64,000 nt of DNA from Meghimatium bilineatum (GCA_034231615.1 CM067316.1:62147353-62211352); one strand, 5' to 3'; shown: positions 33,311-45,635, counted from the stretch's first letter. The notes: generated by a model not told the origin, from the letters alone. Made by a program: numbers and translations.

Positions 33311-33955
33311 ACTTGTATAGGCCTCCTATTGATGTTTCGAGATCCTTTCTTTGCCCTAGGTAAACATTTCTATCGACACCGGTTTAAACAAGTGAAACTA
33401 AATTGGCGTTAGATACAGTTTTCTGTCAGAACTAAAGTCCAAGTTACTTATCGATCACAGTTTACTGGAGTCTTTGCTCAGAAAACGACTTGCGTTCCAA
33501 CAAAGATGTCTGCCATATACTAAACAAACCAATGTCGTAAGGTCATGAAAATCTTTGACTTTTTCGCTTTCTAAAATAACACATGATGTACTATGAGAAT
33601 CGCTAAATCGTGTATGACTTTGCACATATATATATATATAAATAATTCAGGGCAACAATATACGGTTCAGATCACAAGAAGACACGCAATAGCAACTCAC
33701 AAACTAACACAAATGAGAAAGCTGTGGCAACGTAGTAATAATGACGCTAAAATAATCCCTTTCGATCTTGTGTTTTCCCAGTGGCAACATATGGCTGCGA
33801 GACCTGGACTTGAAACTAGACAGAAAGGATAAATTAATTTGAAATTAAATGATACAGGCAGATTGTACAAATATCATGGGAAGAGAAAAAGAAAACTACA
33901 TAAGTTTTGAAAATACGGAAATTAAATGCAGGCTGGTTTCTAAATCATCGACATC
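33311..33955. other. Intergenic sequence
   Basis: No gene; a short (TA)n at 33626-33640. Confidence 0.35.
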
Positions 33956-33959
33956 AACA

Positions 33960-34150
33960 AACCATTAACATTTCATGTTGGTAGCGGTGTCACTTTGGAA
34001 ACATCAACACAAAAATTTCGTCATGTCTCTCTGTTATCAGTTCTATGTTTGAGTTTGGAGAATCTTAATCCTGCCCAGTCTTTAATTTTGTCAATCCATA
34101 CTTCCATTACCTACCTCGTGTTCTTCCACTCTCAACTGTTCAATACAAGA
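33960..34150 (-). mobile_element. LINE 3' end fragment
   Basis: Minus strand gives VWIDKIKDWAGLRFSKLKHR followed by TDNRE, then ttttgtgttgatgtttccaa plus agtg. Parallels MWIDNIKDWTGLRLTHSKKR and tttgtgctgatgtttccaga at 25565-25675. It directly adjoins the 24-bp array. Confidence 0.75.
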
Positions 34151-34214
34151 TATTTTTGGAAAGAGAATCGTTCTTCATTACGTGGCCAAACTATACAGGT
34201 CTGCGATGCCTCAC

Positions 34215-35108
34215 CACTGCTATGAGATGTTCTTGATGGCTAGCAGTGAGATGTTCTTGTTGGCTTGCAATGAGATGTTCTTGTTGGCCTGCAATGAGAT
34301 GTTCTTGTTGGCCTGCAATGAGATGTTTTTGTTGGCCTGCAGTGAGATGTCTTGTTGGCCTGCAGTGAGATGTTCTTGTTGGCCTGCAATGAGATGTTCT
34401 TGTTGGCCTGCAATGAGATGTTCTTGTTGGCCTGCAATGAGATGTTTTTGTTGGCCTGCAATGAGATGTTCTTGTTGGCTTGCAATGAGATGTTCTTGTT
34501 GGCCTGCAATGAGATGTTCTTGTTGGCCTGCAATGAGATGTTTTTGTTGGCCTGCAGTGAGATGTTCTTGTTGGCTTGCAATGAGATGTTCTTGTTGGCC
34601 TGCAATGAGATGTTCTTGTTGGCCTGCAATGAGATGTTTTTGTTGGCCTGCAGTGAGATGTCTTGATGGCCTGCAATGAGATGTTCTTGTTGGCATGCAA
34701 TGAGATGTTCTTGATGGCCTGCAATGAGATGTTCTTGTTGGCCTGCAATGAGATATTCTTGTTGGCCTGCATTGAGATGTTCTTGTTGGCCTGTAATGAG
34801 ATGTTCTTGTTGGCCTGCAGTGAGATGTCTTGTTGGCATGCAATGAGATGTTCTTGATGGCCTGCAATGAGATGTTCTTGTTGGCCTGCAATGAGATGTT
34901 CTTGTTGGCCTGCATTGAGATGTTCTTGTTGGCCTGCATTGAGATGTTCTTGTTGGCCTGCATTGAGATGTTCTTGTTGGCCTGCAATGAGATGTTCTTG
35001 TTGGCTTGCAATGAGATGTTTATATTGGCCTGCATTCAGATGTTCTTGTTGGCCTGCATTGAGATGTTCTTGTTGGCTTGCAATGAGATGTTCTTGTTCG
35101 CATGCAAG
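34215..35108. repeat. 24-bp minisatellite, ~37 copies
   Basis: Unit ttggcctgcaatgagatgtt plus cttg, with variants aatgag/agtgag/attgag and ttcttg/tttttg, and a few units missing 2 bp (gatgtcttg). Length divisible by 3 and few stops leave up to five frames open (MFLLACNE on plus, QEHLIAGQ, NISLQANK and TSHCRPTR on minus). The 2-bp deletions swap these frames, so none is a plausible protein. Confidence 0.98.
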
Positions 35109-35139
35109 GCTTCTAAATACAATCATAAGAAGTCACAGA

Positions 35140-35370
35140 TTCTTTTTAGATTTAAAGAGACATGATGGCATGGAACGGCTGATTTTTGAGGGCAGAGAAT
35201 TAAGAATAAGACGATGAAGACGACCAAGATGACGGTGAACAAACGATATTAAAGAATGTATGAACACATCTGTGACCAATGCAGGCCTGCTTGTCCAGGA
35301 CAGAGAAGCGTTCAGTGTGCCCACAATTAAAGCAACAAGTTCTGGACAGAATATGACACTTTAGATATTT
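35140..35370 (+). pseudogene. LINE RT C-terminal relic
   Basis: RHDGMERLIFEGRELRIRR, then TNDIKECMNTSVTNAGLLVQ, DREAFSVPTIKATSSGQNMT: the C-terminal end of a LINE ORF2 (GRPRxRWxDNIK type, with in-frame stops in the Arg-rich stretch). Begins about 30 bp after the 24-bp array ends. Confidence 0.75.
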
Positions 35371-36234
35371 GCAAATAGTGTTAGGTTTAAGCGCAGTTAC
35401 TAGAAGTATTATTTCATACTGGGTAGTGCGTTTTTTTAGATTCTATGGCATTTTTGTGGTCTCAATAAAAATGTAAACCCTTCTGTAGCAGATTAACATC
35501 AAATTATAACACTAAAACATTGCATATTACACCATCTGCAAGGGTTTACTCATTTGTAAAAGTGCTTGTAAGTCATTCTCTTCAGAACTACATATTCGAT
35601 AACATATATTTTCTCCAGAGCTACCTGTTTCATAGCTGATATTTTCTCCAGAACAGTCTATTGGATCGAAGATATTTTCTCCAGAATATCTGTTCGATTG
35701 TAGATATTTTGGGCATACAACTTTTCGAATATAAACGATGCTAAAATATTGCTATTATTTGATGACTTACTTTTGCATATCGCGAATTACTTTTGTCTTT
35801 TAGGACCATTAGAAACACGTATAGTCATATTGTAGACATTAAAGTACACACATTATTTATTCTAATTTCATTTTATTCATACTAATTATGTTGGTGTAAC
35901 AGAATATGCCCGTGAATTTCATTGGTGATTTCGCTAAAATATATCGCAGTGAGCAATGAAATCAAAGAAGTATACATGTCAATACTAGCTAGTGATGTTA
36001 TTTGTCCTGCAAACTCTAGTTAACTGAATTAAACGACAACTTCTCAGTTTGGAAGATAGTTGTGTTTCGGTCTCTATTGGGTCAATTTGGTGAAACTGGA
36101 AACAGAGAATTGTAATTTCGTAGACTCATTTTACTTCTGAAAGCTACTTTTAGTACACGACGGCTGTTTACAGTAGAAAATGTTCGTCTAAGTGAAATTA
36201 AATGAGGAGGAGAGATGTATAATCTATCTTCTTC
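35371..36234. other. AT-rich spacer with a small ttctccaga repeat
   Basis: At 35575-35720 four diverged units of atattttctccagaactac. No gene. Confidence 0.5.
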
Positions 36235-36582
36235 TTTCCTTCCCCTTTTACCCTTTACGGGTGTCGAGGGAGATACAATGCTCTTGTTCTCGCTTTTCTG
36301 GCAGCTTCAGATAATGTTATTTGGTGTTCGTGTAATGTCTCTTTGATGTTGTCGATCCAGCGTACTCTAGGTCTACCCTTGGCTCTTCTTTCTGCTTCTC
36401 CTCTCTTCGTATATGCTTTATAAACTAATGAATCTTTTCAGATGACCAAACCATTGTATCTGTTGGTTTTGTATGTATTGTAGAATTGATATGACACCCA
36501 CTCTTACTCTTATGACATCGTTTCTAATTCTGTGTCTTCTGGTTACTCCTGTAGCTTTTTTTATAATCTATGGAGGAATTTA
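36235..36582 (-). pseudogene. LINE RT C-terminal relic
   Basis: Minus strand: KATGVTRRHRIRNDVIRVRV, GVISILQYIQNQQIQWFGHL and KRF (36560-36420), then STLDRQHQRD in a shifted frame and IVSPSTPVKGKRG near 36250. The QWFGHLKR block is the usual landmark. Confidence 0.7.
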
Positions 36583-37164
36583 TTTTTATAAAATATACAT
36601 TTCCTGAGAGGAACAAATATTTACATATCATCATTGTTTTTTCTCAAGTTTCAAGACCAAGATCTCTGCGATCTAACAGGTAGTTTCAGAGAAAACACGC
36701 CTACAATTATTTCCATGAATTATTATACGGACTATACGTCGAAACTCAGTGATATTAGTATATATCTGCGACAGGAGGGCGCCACTGTAACGGGAAAGTT
36801 GACAGACTTGAGCTTATGCATTAATAAACCCGGAGTTGATATTTAATTATTGGTTTAAAATAAAACTGAAGTTGAAAGTTGTCTATAATTTTTTAACTAA
36901 ATTAGGAGAATTTTGTGCCACTGAAGCCAAAAACGACATCCATTTTTCTCAATCAGGTCACGTGTTTTTTTCCAAATTGCTTTAAACAAAATTATATTCT
37001 CTGACTATAGCCTTCTATTCATAACTATATTTTGGTGATATTAGTAGTTGATTTATGTGTTACATTTCTCACATAAAATGTATTTAACAGAATGTATTTA
37101 TTAAATGTTACAAACATGGAATTATATAAATAAAGAGAAGACATTGAACAAGGTAAGGATATGT
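36583..37164. other. AT-rich spacer
   Basis: Open frame at 36634-36846 has no recognised motif and no codon or splice support. Confidence 0.35.
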
Positions 37165-38311
37165 AAATTATGTCATCACTGAGCAAAATTCAAGACATAA
37201 ACTTCAATTTCTTCGACTTTCTCGGGTGCTCAGCAGCAAGGATGTCTCCAGAGTCCAGCAGTAATCAGCCATCATTACTGCATCCCAATGTCCTTGATAC
37301 CTGGTCTCCATCTCTTTTATGTCCTGATGGAACCTCTCTCCCTGCTCGTCACTCATTGATCCAAGATTCTCGGAAAACCGATCCATATGTGAAAATAAAT
37401 AATGCATTTTTATGCTCATGTTGTATCCAAGATTTTGAAAGCAGTCAGCATATTGTTGATAACTTCTTTATAGTTACTGGCTTTGGTGTTGCTAAAAAAA
37501 TTCTTCACAACCAGAACAAAGGCCTTCCTTGCTTCCGATTCCAATTTGTTCATTGACTTTTCAAGCTGATGATCTCTGATGAGCTGACGAACTGATGAGC
37601 TGACCATCAAAAATGCCACCTTTCAACCTCTCTATGGTTAATCCTGGAAAAGCGCGGTACAAGTAAGTGAAGCAGCCACCATCAATGTTCTGGTCTTTGG
37701 TGAACTGTTTAATCAATCCAAACTTGATATGCAGCGGTGGGAATAGTATCTTATTTCTGTCTACCTGAGGATTGTTGACGATGTTCTTTGATCTACCCGG
37801 CACCAATTCTTCTCGTGCAGGCAGTCCTTCTTGGTGTAGTGCTGAGACATGTCCCTACTATCCCCCATGCACAGAAAGCAGGGGTACTTTGTAAAGTCAG
37901 ACTGTTGTCCCAATAGGAAATTCACCATCTTCAAGTAAACACAAATATACCACTCGTGCTGATAATAAGAAACTTTATCCAGCACATACTTCACCGCTTC
38001 ATACTTCTCCTTCAGTGAAGTCGAGTGAGCAAGGGGTACAGAAGTAAACTGATTGCCATTGTGAAGCAGAACAAATTTTAGTGATCTCTTGCAGCTTTCA
38101 ATGAACAATCTCCAATCTCTGGGTTCATAATGATCACTCCTAGCTTCTGCAGAAGGTGAACAATATCTGTACAGTACACCAAGTCATTCTCTTCAAAGAA
38201 AAAATGGAGGAACTTTTGATGCCTGTTGCGATAAAAAGTGATGCGTGTATATCTGCAAGATCTTCTAGTTGAAGCCATTTGAATCACTTGAAACCTTAAA
38301 AAAATACACAC
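37165..38311 (-). pseudogene. Frameshifted copy of a widespread uncharacterised repetitive protein family
   Basis: Five overlapping minus-strand frames (38311-38078, 38108-37761, 37806-37561, 37619-37416, 37419-37204) read as one protein broken by frameshifts and stops. In order: ITFYRNRHQKFLHFFFEEND, FIESCKRSLKFVLLHNGNQF, LLGQQSDFTKYPCFLCMGDS, KILFPPLHIKFGLIKQF, RAFPGLTIERLKGGIFDG, MHYLFSHMDRF, MSDEQGERFHQDIKEMETRY and MMADYCW. I recognise this pattern as a multicopy uncharacterised protein common in arthropod, cnidarian and other invertebrate genomes. FLC and DYCW-type conserved Cys/Trp are kept. Its copy number suggests a selfish element, but I do not know which. No function assigned. Confidence 0.75.
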
Positions 38312-38990
38312 ACAAAATTAGCAATACTGGTAAGTTTAAAAATGTGAAATCTTCATAATTTGTATATTCCAAGATAGATTAAGAAATTGTGCAACATTTA
38401 GCGTGAAAATATCCATACATGACAATAAAATACCTGCTTTCTATATCACTTGTCCTTTTAAATAGGAAACAAAAACACACTTTTGATCAAATGTGTGGAA
38501 ATCGATTGTCGTTTTACTGATTGATTTGACACGGAATATGACCACCTATAAAAAAAAAACATCATGCGGTGCTACATAAAAAATCCTGACCTGATTGAGC
38601 AAAACCAATCTGATTTTTGGATTCAGCACGATAAAATTATCCTAAATCTGTAACCAAAAAAAACAACCATAGACAGCAAATTTGATGTTGACCAGTGTAA
38701 TAGATAAGGGATACTTTAGGGGCATGACTCACGAGCAACTTCTGGATGCATACGCTGTCATTTCTAATTGTGAATAATTGGTCATAGTGTTACTACTTCT
38801 TGTGATAACATCTCAGATCTCTGTAGTATTCATACAGTATTGCTAGATATCTGTCATTTCAAGATCGATCTCCAATGATTATAATCGAACACAGAGAATA
38901 AATCTGAAGATAGTAATCGTTATTGGACAAATGGTTTGATCCTTTGATATTTTCTAGTTGTTTACAAATATAGTTTTGATAATGGATGAT
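38312..38990. other. AT-rich spacer
   Basis: No gene or recognised repeat. Confidence 0.35.
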
Positions 38991-39066
38991 ATTTCGCGAT
39001 ACATGCTTGGTAAAATAGTCTTTGATGTTTGACGATACATGCTTGTGAATAGTCTTTGATGTTTGG
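38990..39066. repeat. ~35-bp repeat, two to three copies
   Basis: cgatacatgcttggtaaaat then agtctttgatgtttg, repeated as cgatacatgcttgtgaatag then tctttgatgtttgg. Confidence 0.8.
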
Positions 39067-39999
39067 TGTTTGTTTCTTTGTAACGGCCTTGGCTCCAATA
39101 TTCCGAGAGAACACCATATGGAACCACAGATTCAGTGTTGTTGTTCGTAAATCAGATGATGATTATTTGACCAGTTGTTACATTCACTTTATAAAATTCA
39201 GTTATAGGTATATCCTTGTTTATTATTTCGTAGACGGCTGGTCTATCTATTGTCTTTTCTCTGCTTTTGCTGTCAGGCGTAGCAGGACTGAATGACGATC
39301 GGTATTCGTACCACGGCACGTTTGGTCGCTTGAAATGTAGTAATATTATGATGTCTCAGAATGTCTGTGACTCATTCAATGCATCTTCTTCGCGGTCTTT
39401 CTCTGTTTCTAGATATTTATATTTTCATGTTGTATGCTCTTGCCGGTGACGAATAAGGATTCATTCATATTAAGTAGTTAAATTATTTAAAGTCACTCCT
39501 TTAAAGAAAATATATTTGAACAAATACCTCACATGATCTCTTCTTGTAATCTCTTCATTCCTCACATGATCTCTTCTTGTTCTGTTTGCTGTTTTTTCGA
39601 GGGGGTTATGAGAGTGATAAATGTAGCCATCAGAGCGCATGGCGCAGAGACAGATTAAGACTGATTCTTTTTTTTTACTAAGTAACGCCTTATCTCTGAA
39701 CAAATATTGTGTCTTATCTTTGTCTTATCGGTTATTTATCATTTTATCATTTTATCATTTTTTTAAATAAAGAATAAATTTACTTATTTGTTTTTTATTG
39801 CACATGCGGTTGTGTCTGTGGGTCTCATAAATGGCTCACTAGACAAACCAACCATGCAACAGAAAACCTTAGTAGATGACATGCCTTTATATTGAGGTTA
39901 TCTTCTTATAGAAACTTCATGTAACGTCATCTATACAATCCCGTAGTCGTAACCTGTGATAAGTTACCATGTTGTTCCGACAGTCCGAAGTTGTGCTTG
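39067..39999. other. Spacer with a short cctcacatgatctcttcttg duplication
   Basis: The duplication lies at 39527-39583. No gene recognised. Confidence 0.4.
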
Positions 40000-40206
40000 A
40001 ACTAGTTACGGGCACGGCGTTGGTGGGCGGAACAACAAAGAAATCTGTCGCAGGGGCCAGAGTTGTGCCCTGATGTCGACGTCTGTTTCCGCAGCATTAT
40101 ACTCGAAACACCATTGAGTCGAGTAGGTGCTGAAACAGATGGCGGAGCATTTATAGAAATGCCACACGTGCTTTGAGGCCAGTTTCTAATCAAGAATCAA
40201 GAATCA
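40000..40206 (+). pseudogene. LINE C-terminal relic (same family as 4189-4563)
   Basis: At 40139 the frame reads MAEHL, stop, KCHTCFEASF, the CxxC tail (compare TEHIWECPQCC at 4.5 kb), and ends with taatcaagaatcaagaatca, identical to the tail of that copy. Upstream frames are badly degraded. Confidence 0.65.
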
Positions 40207-40221
40207 CGAACCTATATGTTT

Positions 40222-40300
40222 GACCGAAATTCTGTATAATCTGTTGGAACTCTGTATAATCTGTTGAAACTCTGTATATTCTGTTGAAAGTCTGTATTTT
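40222..40300. repeat. ~20-bp repeat, four copies
   Basis: Units of ctgtataatctgttggaact with minor variants. Confidence 0.85.
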
Positions 40301-40605
40301 AAAAGAATCAATAAAATGCACAAATCAATAGTTATTTCCAACCTTTTACATCAACAGATGGACGCCAATAGCACACATCGAATTGCAAGGATTTCCCCGC
40401 TTGCAATCAATCAATAGTAAAGGGAGTGCACCTGCTTTCATTCATGAGGGCTAACTTAAATAAACATATGAGCTAAGATAGCGGTTCTAAAACTGTTTAG
40501 CAGAGAGCTATGAAACGACGAACAGATCAGAAATAATGAAGTATGTTCTATTCATGGCATTAATCAGTAAGACCATGATCATACTATAATAGAGATTATG
40601 TGGGA

Positions 40606-40641
<36 letters not shown>
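40606..40641. repeat. (GATT)n microsatellite
   Basis: About nine gatt units. Confidence 0.97.
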
Positions 40642-40654
40642 CAGAACCCCAGAA

Positions 40655-40765
40655 ATTGTGAGAGATTAGCTCTTACTTCCTATGTGCAGTGTGGCGATTT
40701 TTGTGAGCTTTGTTTTATACCCAGGAGACTTCAGCTTTCGGCTTAATGCAATGCCTATTGAATGA
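40655..40765. repeat. Dispersed repeat D, copy 1
   Basis: gattagctcttacttcctat, gtgcagtgtggc, agctttgttttatacccagg and cttcagctttcggcttaatg followed by caatgcctat correspond to 48477-48570 (same strand, about 80 percent by eye). Family unknown. Confidence 0.75.
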
Positions 40766-40857
40766 GCATTCTACTCAGAGGGGTCTATAATTTTATAGAT
40801 GACATGCTACAGTTTCCATAAGAGAGCCTCGATATAACTACATGTCACCTCTGAAAA

Positions 40858-41075
40858 AAGTAGAATGTGGGAATATGACGAACATTAGTTATGTGGGAAT
40901 ATGACGAACATTAGTTATGTGGGAATATGACGAACATTAGTTATGTGGGAATATGACGAACATTAGTTATGTGGGAATATGACGAACATTAGTTATGTGG
41001 GAATATGACGAACATTAGTTATGTGGGAATATGACGAACATTAGTTATGTGGGAATATGACGAACATTAGTTATG
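40858..41075. repeat. 26-bp minisatellite D
   Basis: Eight nearly perfect copies containing gtgggaatatgacgaacatt followed by agttat. Very low divergence suggests recent expansion. Confidence 0.98.
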
Positions 41076-41465
41076 TACATGTGGTTGGATAACGATATTT
41101 ACAGAAAGTCTAGTTATGTTGGAGTTGCATGCAAGCATGCTGGTGGGGGGCATATACTAACTTAACTGTTTGAGAACCGCCAAGTTAAAGCGATGTAGGC
41201 GTTATGAAGTGAAGGATTAGTGTTTGTTTGAGTTCATTCAAAATAATGAGCACTGGATGACGGACACAGTTTTCAACAAGAGATTAAACAAGGAAGAGAT
41301 AGAGAAGACGTGCATTCTGGGGAAACGATATCAATATAGAAATATACAGTTTGGAACCCACAAAATGAGATGGGTGTGGAGAACAAAGTTGGAAGGATTG
41401 ATGAAAGTCGCGGTATAGTAATAGGAGACCGGTAGATGGAAGGGTAAATGATGATAGCTATCTAT
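41076..41465. other. Spacer
   Basis: An open frame at 41224-41418 has no recognised motif. Confidence 0.35.
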
Positions 41466-41469
41466 GCTA

Positions 41470-41845
41470 TCTAGGTCTGTCTCTACCTAGTCTATATTTC
41501 CTCTGTCGCCTCTACCTAGTCTATATTTCCTCTGTCGCCCCTACCTAGTCTATATTTCCTCTGTCGCCTCTACCTAGTCTATATTTCCTCTGTCGCCTCT
41601 ACCTAGTCTATATTTCCTCTGTCGCCTCTACCTAGTCTGAAATACTTTTGGTCGCTTCTACCAAGTCTGTATTTCTTTTGGTCGCCTCTACCAAGTCTTT
41701 ATTACCGCTGATCGCCTGTACGCAATCTGTATTACTTCTGATCGCCTGTACCCAGTCTGTATTACTTCTGATCGCCTGTACCCAGTCTGTCATACTTCTG
41801 ATCGCCTGTACCCAGTCTGTATTACTTTTGGTCACTTCTAGCTAG
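41470..41845. repeat. 29/30-bp minisatellite in two subfamilies
   Basis: Left half: five to six copies with cctctacctagtctatattt and cctctgtcg. Right half: six copies with cgcctgtacccagtctgtat and tacttctgat. The shared c-tctacc-agtctgtatt core and intermediate copies near 41650-41690 show one array diverging along its length. Confidence 0.95.
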
Positions 41846-41924
41846 TTTCGAAGTTCCACCAGAATCTCATAATAACAATTGTGATGAAAGCTAAGCGTGT
41901 GTTGGAAATAAATTCTTCTTCTTT

Positions 41925-42075
41925 TGCGTTAGTTCTCAAACTCCTACAGTCTAGGCGGATATAGTTCGGAGAATGGAGTACGATGTGTCATAATTTATAG
42001 CTTTACTACGATATTTTTTTGACCCGACATATTCGAATTCAGCAGGACATCTGTGTCACTTTGATCTTAAATATC
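41925..42075 (-). mobile_element. Family M fragment, minus
   Basis: ttcttcttttgcgttagttc, tcaaactcctacag, gatatagttcggagaatgga and gtgtcataatttatagcttt follow the family M 3' half. It abuts the 31-bp array. Confidence 0.75.
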
Positions 42076-42079
42076 ATGA

Positions 42080-42680
42080 AACAACGACCTTCATCATATA
42101 CCCACTGTAGTTATCTCCCATTCACCATATATTCACTTTAGTTATCTCCCCTTCATCACATACACTCTTTAGTTATCTCCCCTTCATTATATACCCACTT
42201 CCTGCCGAAGACGGATGCGTCGGACCATTGGTGTAAATAAAACGGCGACACAACGCATTACCATTCTCTGGACTACATCCTGCTGGAAATCTAGTACGAC
42301 AGAGATCCAGCGGGAGTTTGAGAATGAACGCTGAAGAAGACGAAGTATATACCCAATTCAGTTATCTCCCCTTCATCATATACACACTTCAGTTATCTCC
42401 CCTTTATCATATACCCACTTTAATTATCTCCCTTTCATCATATACCAACTTTAGTTATCTCACCTTCAGCATATACCCACTTTAGCTATCTCCCCTTCAC
42501 CATATACCCACTTTAATTATCTCCCCTTCACCATATACCCACTTTAGTTATCTACCCTTCACACATACCCACTTTAGTTATCTCCCCTTCACCATATACC
42601 CACTTTAGTTATCTCCCCTTCACCATATACCCACTTTAGTTATCTCCCCTTCACCATATACCCACTTTAGTTATTTCCTG
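42080..42680. repeat. 31-bp minisatellite, interrupted by a family M element
   Basis: Units containing atacccactttagttatctc and cccttcaccat. About four copies lie left of 42192 and about eleven right of 42350. Rightmost copies are nearly identical. Confidence 0.97.
42192..42350 (+). mobile_element. Family M element (5'-truncated) inside the 31-bp array
   Basis: cgacacaacgcattaccatt, ctctggactacatcctgctg, gagtttgagaatgaacgctg and tail aagaagacgaagt. Flanked left by atatacccact and right by atatacccaa, which could be a target duplication or simply array units. Confidence 0.85.
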
Positions 42681-43170
42681 TGGCATGAATTAAAGATAAA
42701 CAATTTTGATATTCCTTTCTTCCCATTCGAGACAGGCAACACACAATCGTTATAAATAAATAATTCGCTCTGTATGTTTTACAATATATATGTATGTATA
42801 TATATATATGTATAACTTATTACATACAAATGTATCTAATGAATAGCCTAAAAATCTGATAGAATATGATATGAAATACTGGTTTATAAGGACGGAAGAA
42901 ACATCAGGAGGAGAATATAGTCATAGATGAACAGACAGACAATAGCGAGCTTATATAAGCTTTATCAATCATTGTGATATTGACAGCATGATGACACGAT
43001 ATCCGGATGTTGTCTAATCAAGCGTCAGTTTGTAGGAAACTAGTCAATCAACTGTGAACGATTTCTTTTATAATCGTAGATCAACTGCACATCTCCATGC
43101 AATACTATAATATGGAATCAATTATTTTTCTGCTGTGTATGACTCTACAAATAGCTGTAGGAAAAAGGTG
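42681..43170. other. AT-rich spacer
   Basis: Short (TA)n at about 42795-42810; no gene. Confidence 0.4.
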
Positions 43171-43177
43171 TAGAAAT

Positions 43178-43415
43178 TAAGATGGTTTGTTGGTGTGTAT
43201 CGTGTTTAAGATGGTTGATTGGTATGTAACGTATTTAAAATGGTTGGTTGCTGTGTATGTATGTACTTTTACTCTTAGCCCACGTATATCAAAACTCAAT
43301 TTTTGCGCAGCTGTTTTTTTCGTAGTAAACGTGTACACATAACAGCTGTTAGATAACTAAACGTGTACACATAACAGCTGTTAGATAACTAAACTTGTAC
43401 ACATAACAGCTGTTA
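43178..43415. repeat. Two short tandem repeats
   Basis: About 43178-43258: three diverged units with aagatggttggttggtgtgt. About 43330-43415: three 32-bp units with gtacacataacagctgttag. Confidence 0.85.
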
Positions 43416-44560
43416 ATGTTATATATTTTTTTCCCATTATATAAATAACTGGGACATATCCCAGTATTTAAAAATAAAGTGTTTATATAGCTTGAAAAAA
43501 TAATATGTATTTGAAAGCAATATTATATGCAAAATAAATGAAATTACAATAGTTTGATATGGAAAACGAACAATGAGAAAAATATTTTTGTTGAATACTA
43601 AATTATGAAATATTGAAAACATAATGTATAACATCTTATAGGATGATTATTGTTATGTCATCCATGCTCGCTCATACATAATTCGATATTGACTATGCGG
43701 AGACGGCCATTTAAGTGTATTTATTTCAATATTTGTTGTCCACAGATTCACTAGACTTAATACACTATAATGTCTCGTTATGGTGCCTTTCTTTATCTAG
43801 CGAAAGTTTAAATCATCGCTCGCTAAAGGGACTGTTATAGTAAATTCGAAGGAACTATTAAGAATATGCAGTCCAACTAGACAAACATGTAATAATAAGA
43901 TCATATTATAGAATTTAGTAAAATCAATTCTACCACTTAATAACCAATCATGTAACTAATAGTCCAAAAGTCGGTCCAGAAAACCCTAAAAAGATCGATT
44001 GGACGTCAGGCTTAATCAACGGTCTAACAACAATCGGTTATCGTAAAAACAAAATCGGTGTTGCAGAAACAAAGACAGACTCCTAACAAATATCTGGAAA
44101 TAAAAATATAAATAGGTAAACATAGCAAACTATGATTGTTCAACTCACATGTAATACACGTATTAACATGCATACGGTTACGAAATCTGAAAAATAACAG
44201 AAGCACTGAAAAAGAAATTAAATTCATGCAATAATTAATTTCATAGAAACCTCTTAAATATTGGTAGGGAATAATTCAGGCCACACAAGCAATATATTTC
44301 TAAAATAAATGCATGAAAATTATGGACTTATATCGGACAAATACTAAGAATGAATGAAAACAGACTGCCACTGTAAGCATTAAAATAGTATCAGATGACA
44401 AAAGAAACAGCGAACTACCACGAGAGACTTTTCAGAACATACAAACATCAAAGAAGGTATGACTATGGATCCCAACAACATACAAGAATAACACAGAGTA
44501 GCATCACATCGTTCGAACTGGAGAGATATGGTTTCTTCCGAATAAATCGTATTCGACGCT
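43416..44560. other. AT-rich intergenic sequence
   Basis: No gene recognised in about 1.1 kb. Confidence 0.4.
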
Positions 44561-44563
44561 GAA

Positions 44564-45014
<451 letters not shown>

Positions 45015-45174
45015 TGGACATCTTCAAATAGGATATATTGATATTTGCCAGGCAAGATCCTGCAGGACCCTCTTAAACAAACTGCAACCCATCATAGTAT
45101 TTGCCAATGTACCAATTGCTTATATTGTGTGTCCTTGTTGCAAATTGCGAAATTACACACTCGCACACAGACAC

Positions 45175-45178
<4 letters not shown>

Positions 45179-45210
<32 letters not shown>
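45179..45210. repeat. (GA)n microsatellite
   Basis: About 15 GA units. Confidence 0.97.
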
Positions 45211-45218
<8 letters not shown>

Positions 45219-45635
45219 CAGTATATATATATATACGAGCCTATATAAAATTATTCGTCTATTGACCACTTGTAAGACAAAACATACTATGTACGTGATT
45301 ACATACAAATATACTCAGCGTAGCTGTCCTATTGTAGTCTAATATGAAATAATTATTTCTTGGGCAAGTAATTTGATGTAATCACTTGACTAAATGTGAT
45401 GCAGTTTTACATCGCCAGATCGCCCTCATAATAAATTTATGAGAACAACTGTCTGTTTCACCACTTTATGTGCATCTCTTCAAACTACAGCAAATATCTG
45501 GTCTTGTCCGTGGGTTCAACGTTCCCTAGAGTTTATCACGCTACTCTTGCGTGGTTCTATCGCATGAGATGTTTGTAGAAAATGAGGCACTTAAAAATTA
45601 TGGCCATTTTATCTTCGATTGGAATATTACGTGAG
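45211..45635. other. Spacer
   Basis: No gene. Confidence 0.4.

Noticed and set aside
34191-35126. 311-codon minus-strand frame resembling a repeat protein
   Set aside because: Several alternative frames are equally open through the same 24-bp array, and 2-bp deletions shift between them.
36634-36846. 70-codon plus-strand frame
   Set aside because: No motif and no support beyond being open.
41224-41418. 64-codon charged plus-strand frame, considered as an exon
   Set aside because: No flanking splice sites and no family similarity recognised.
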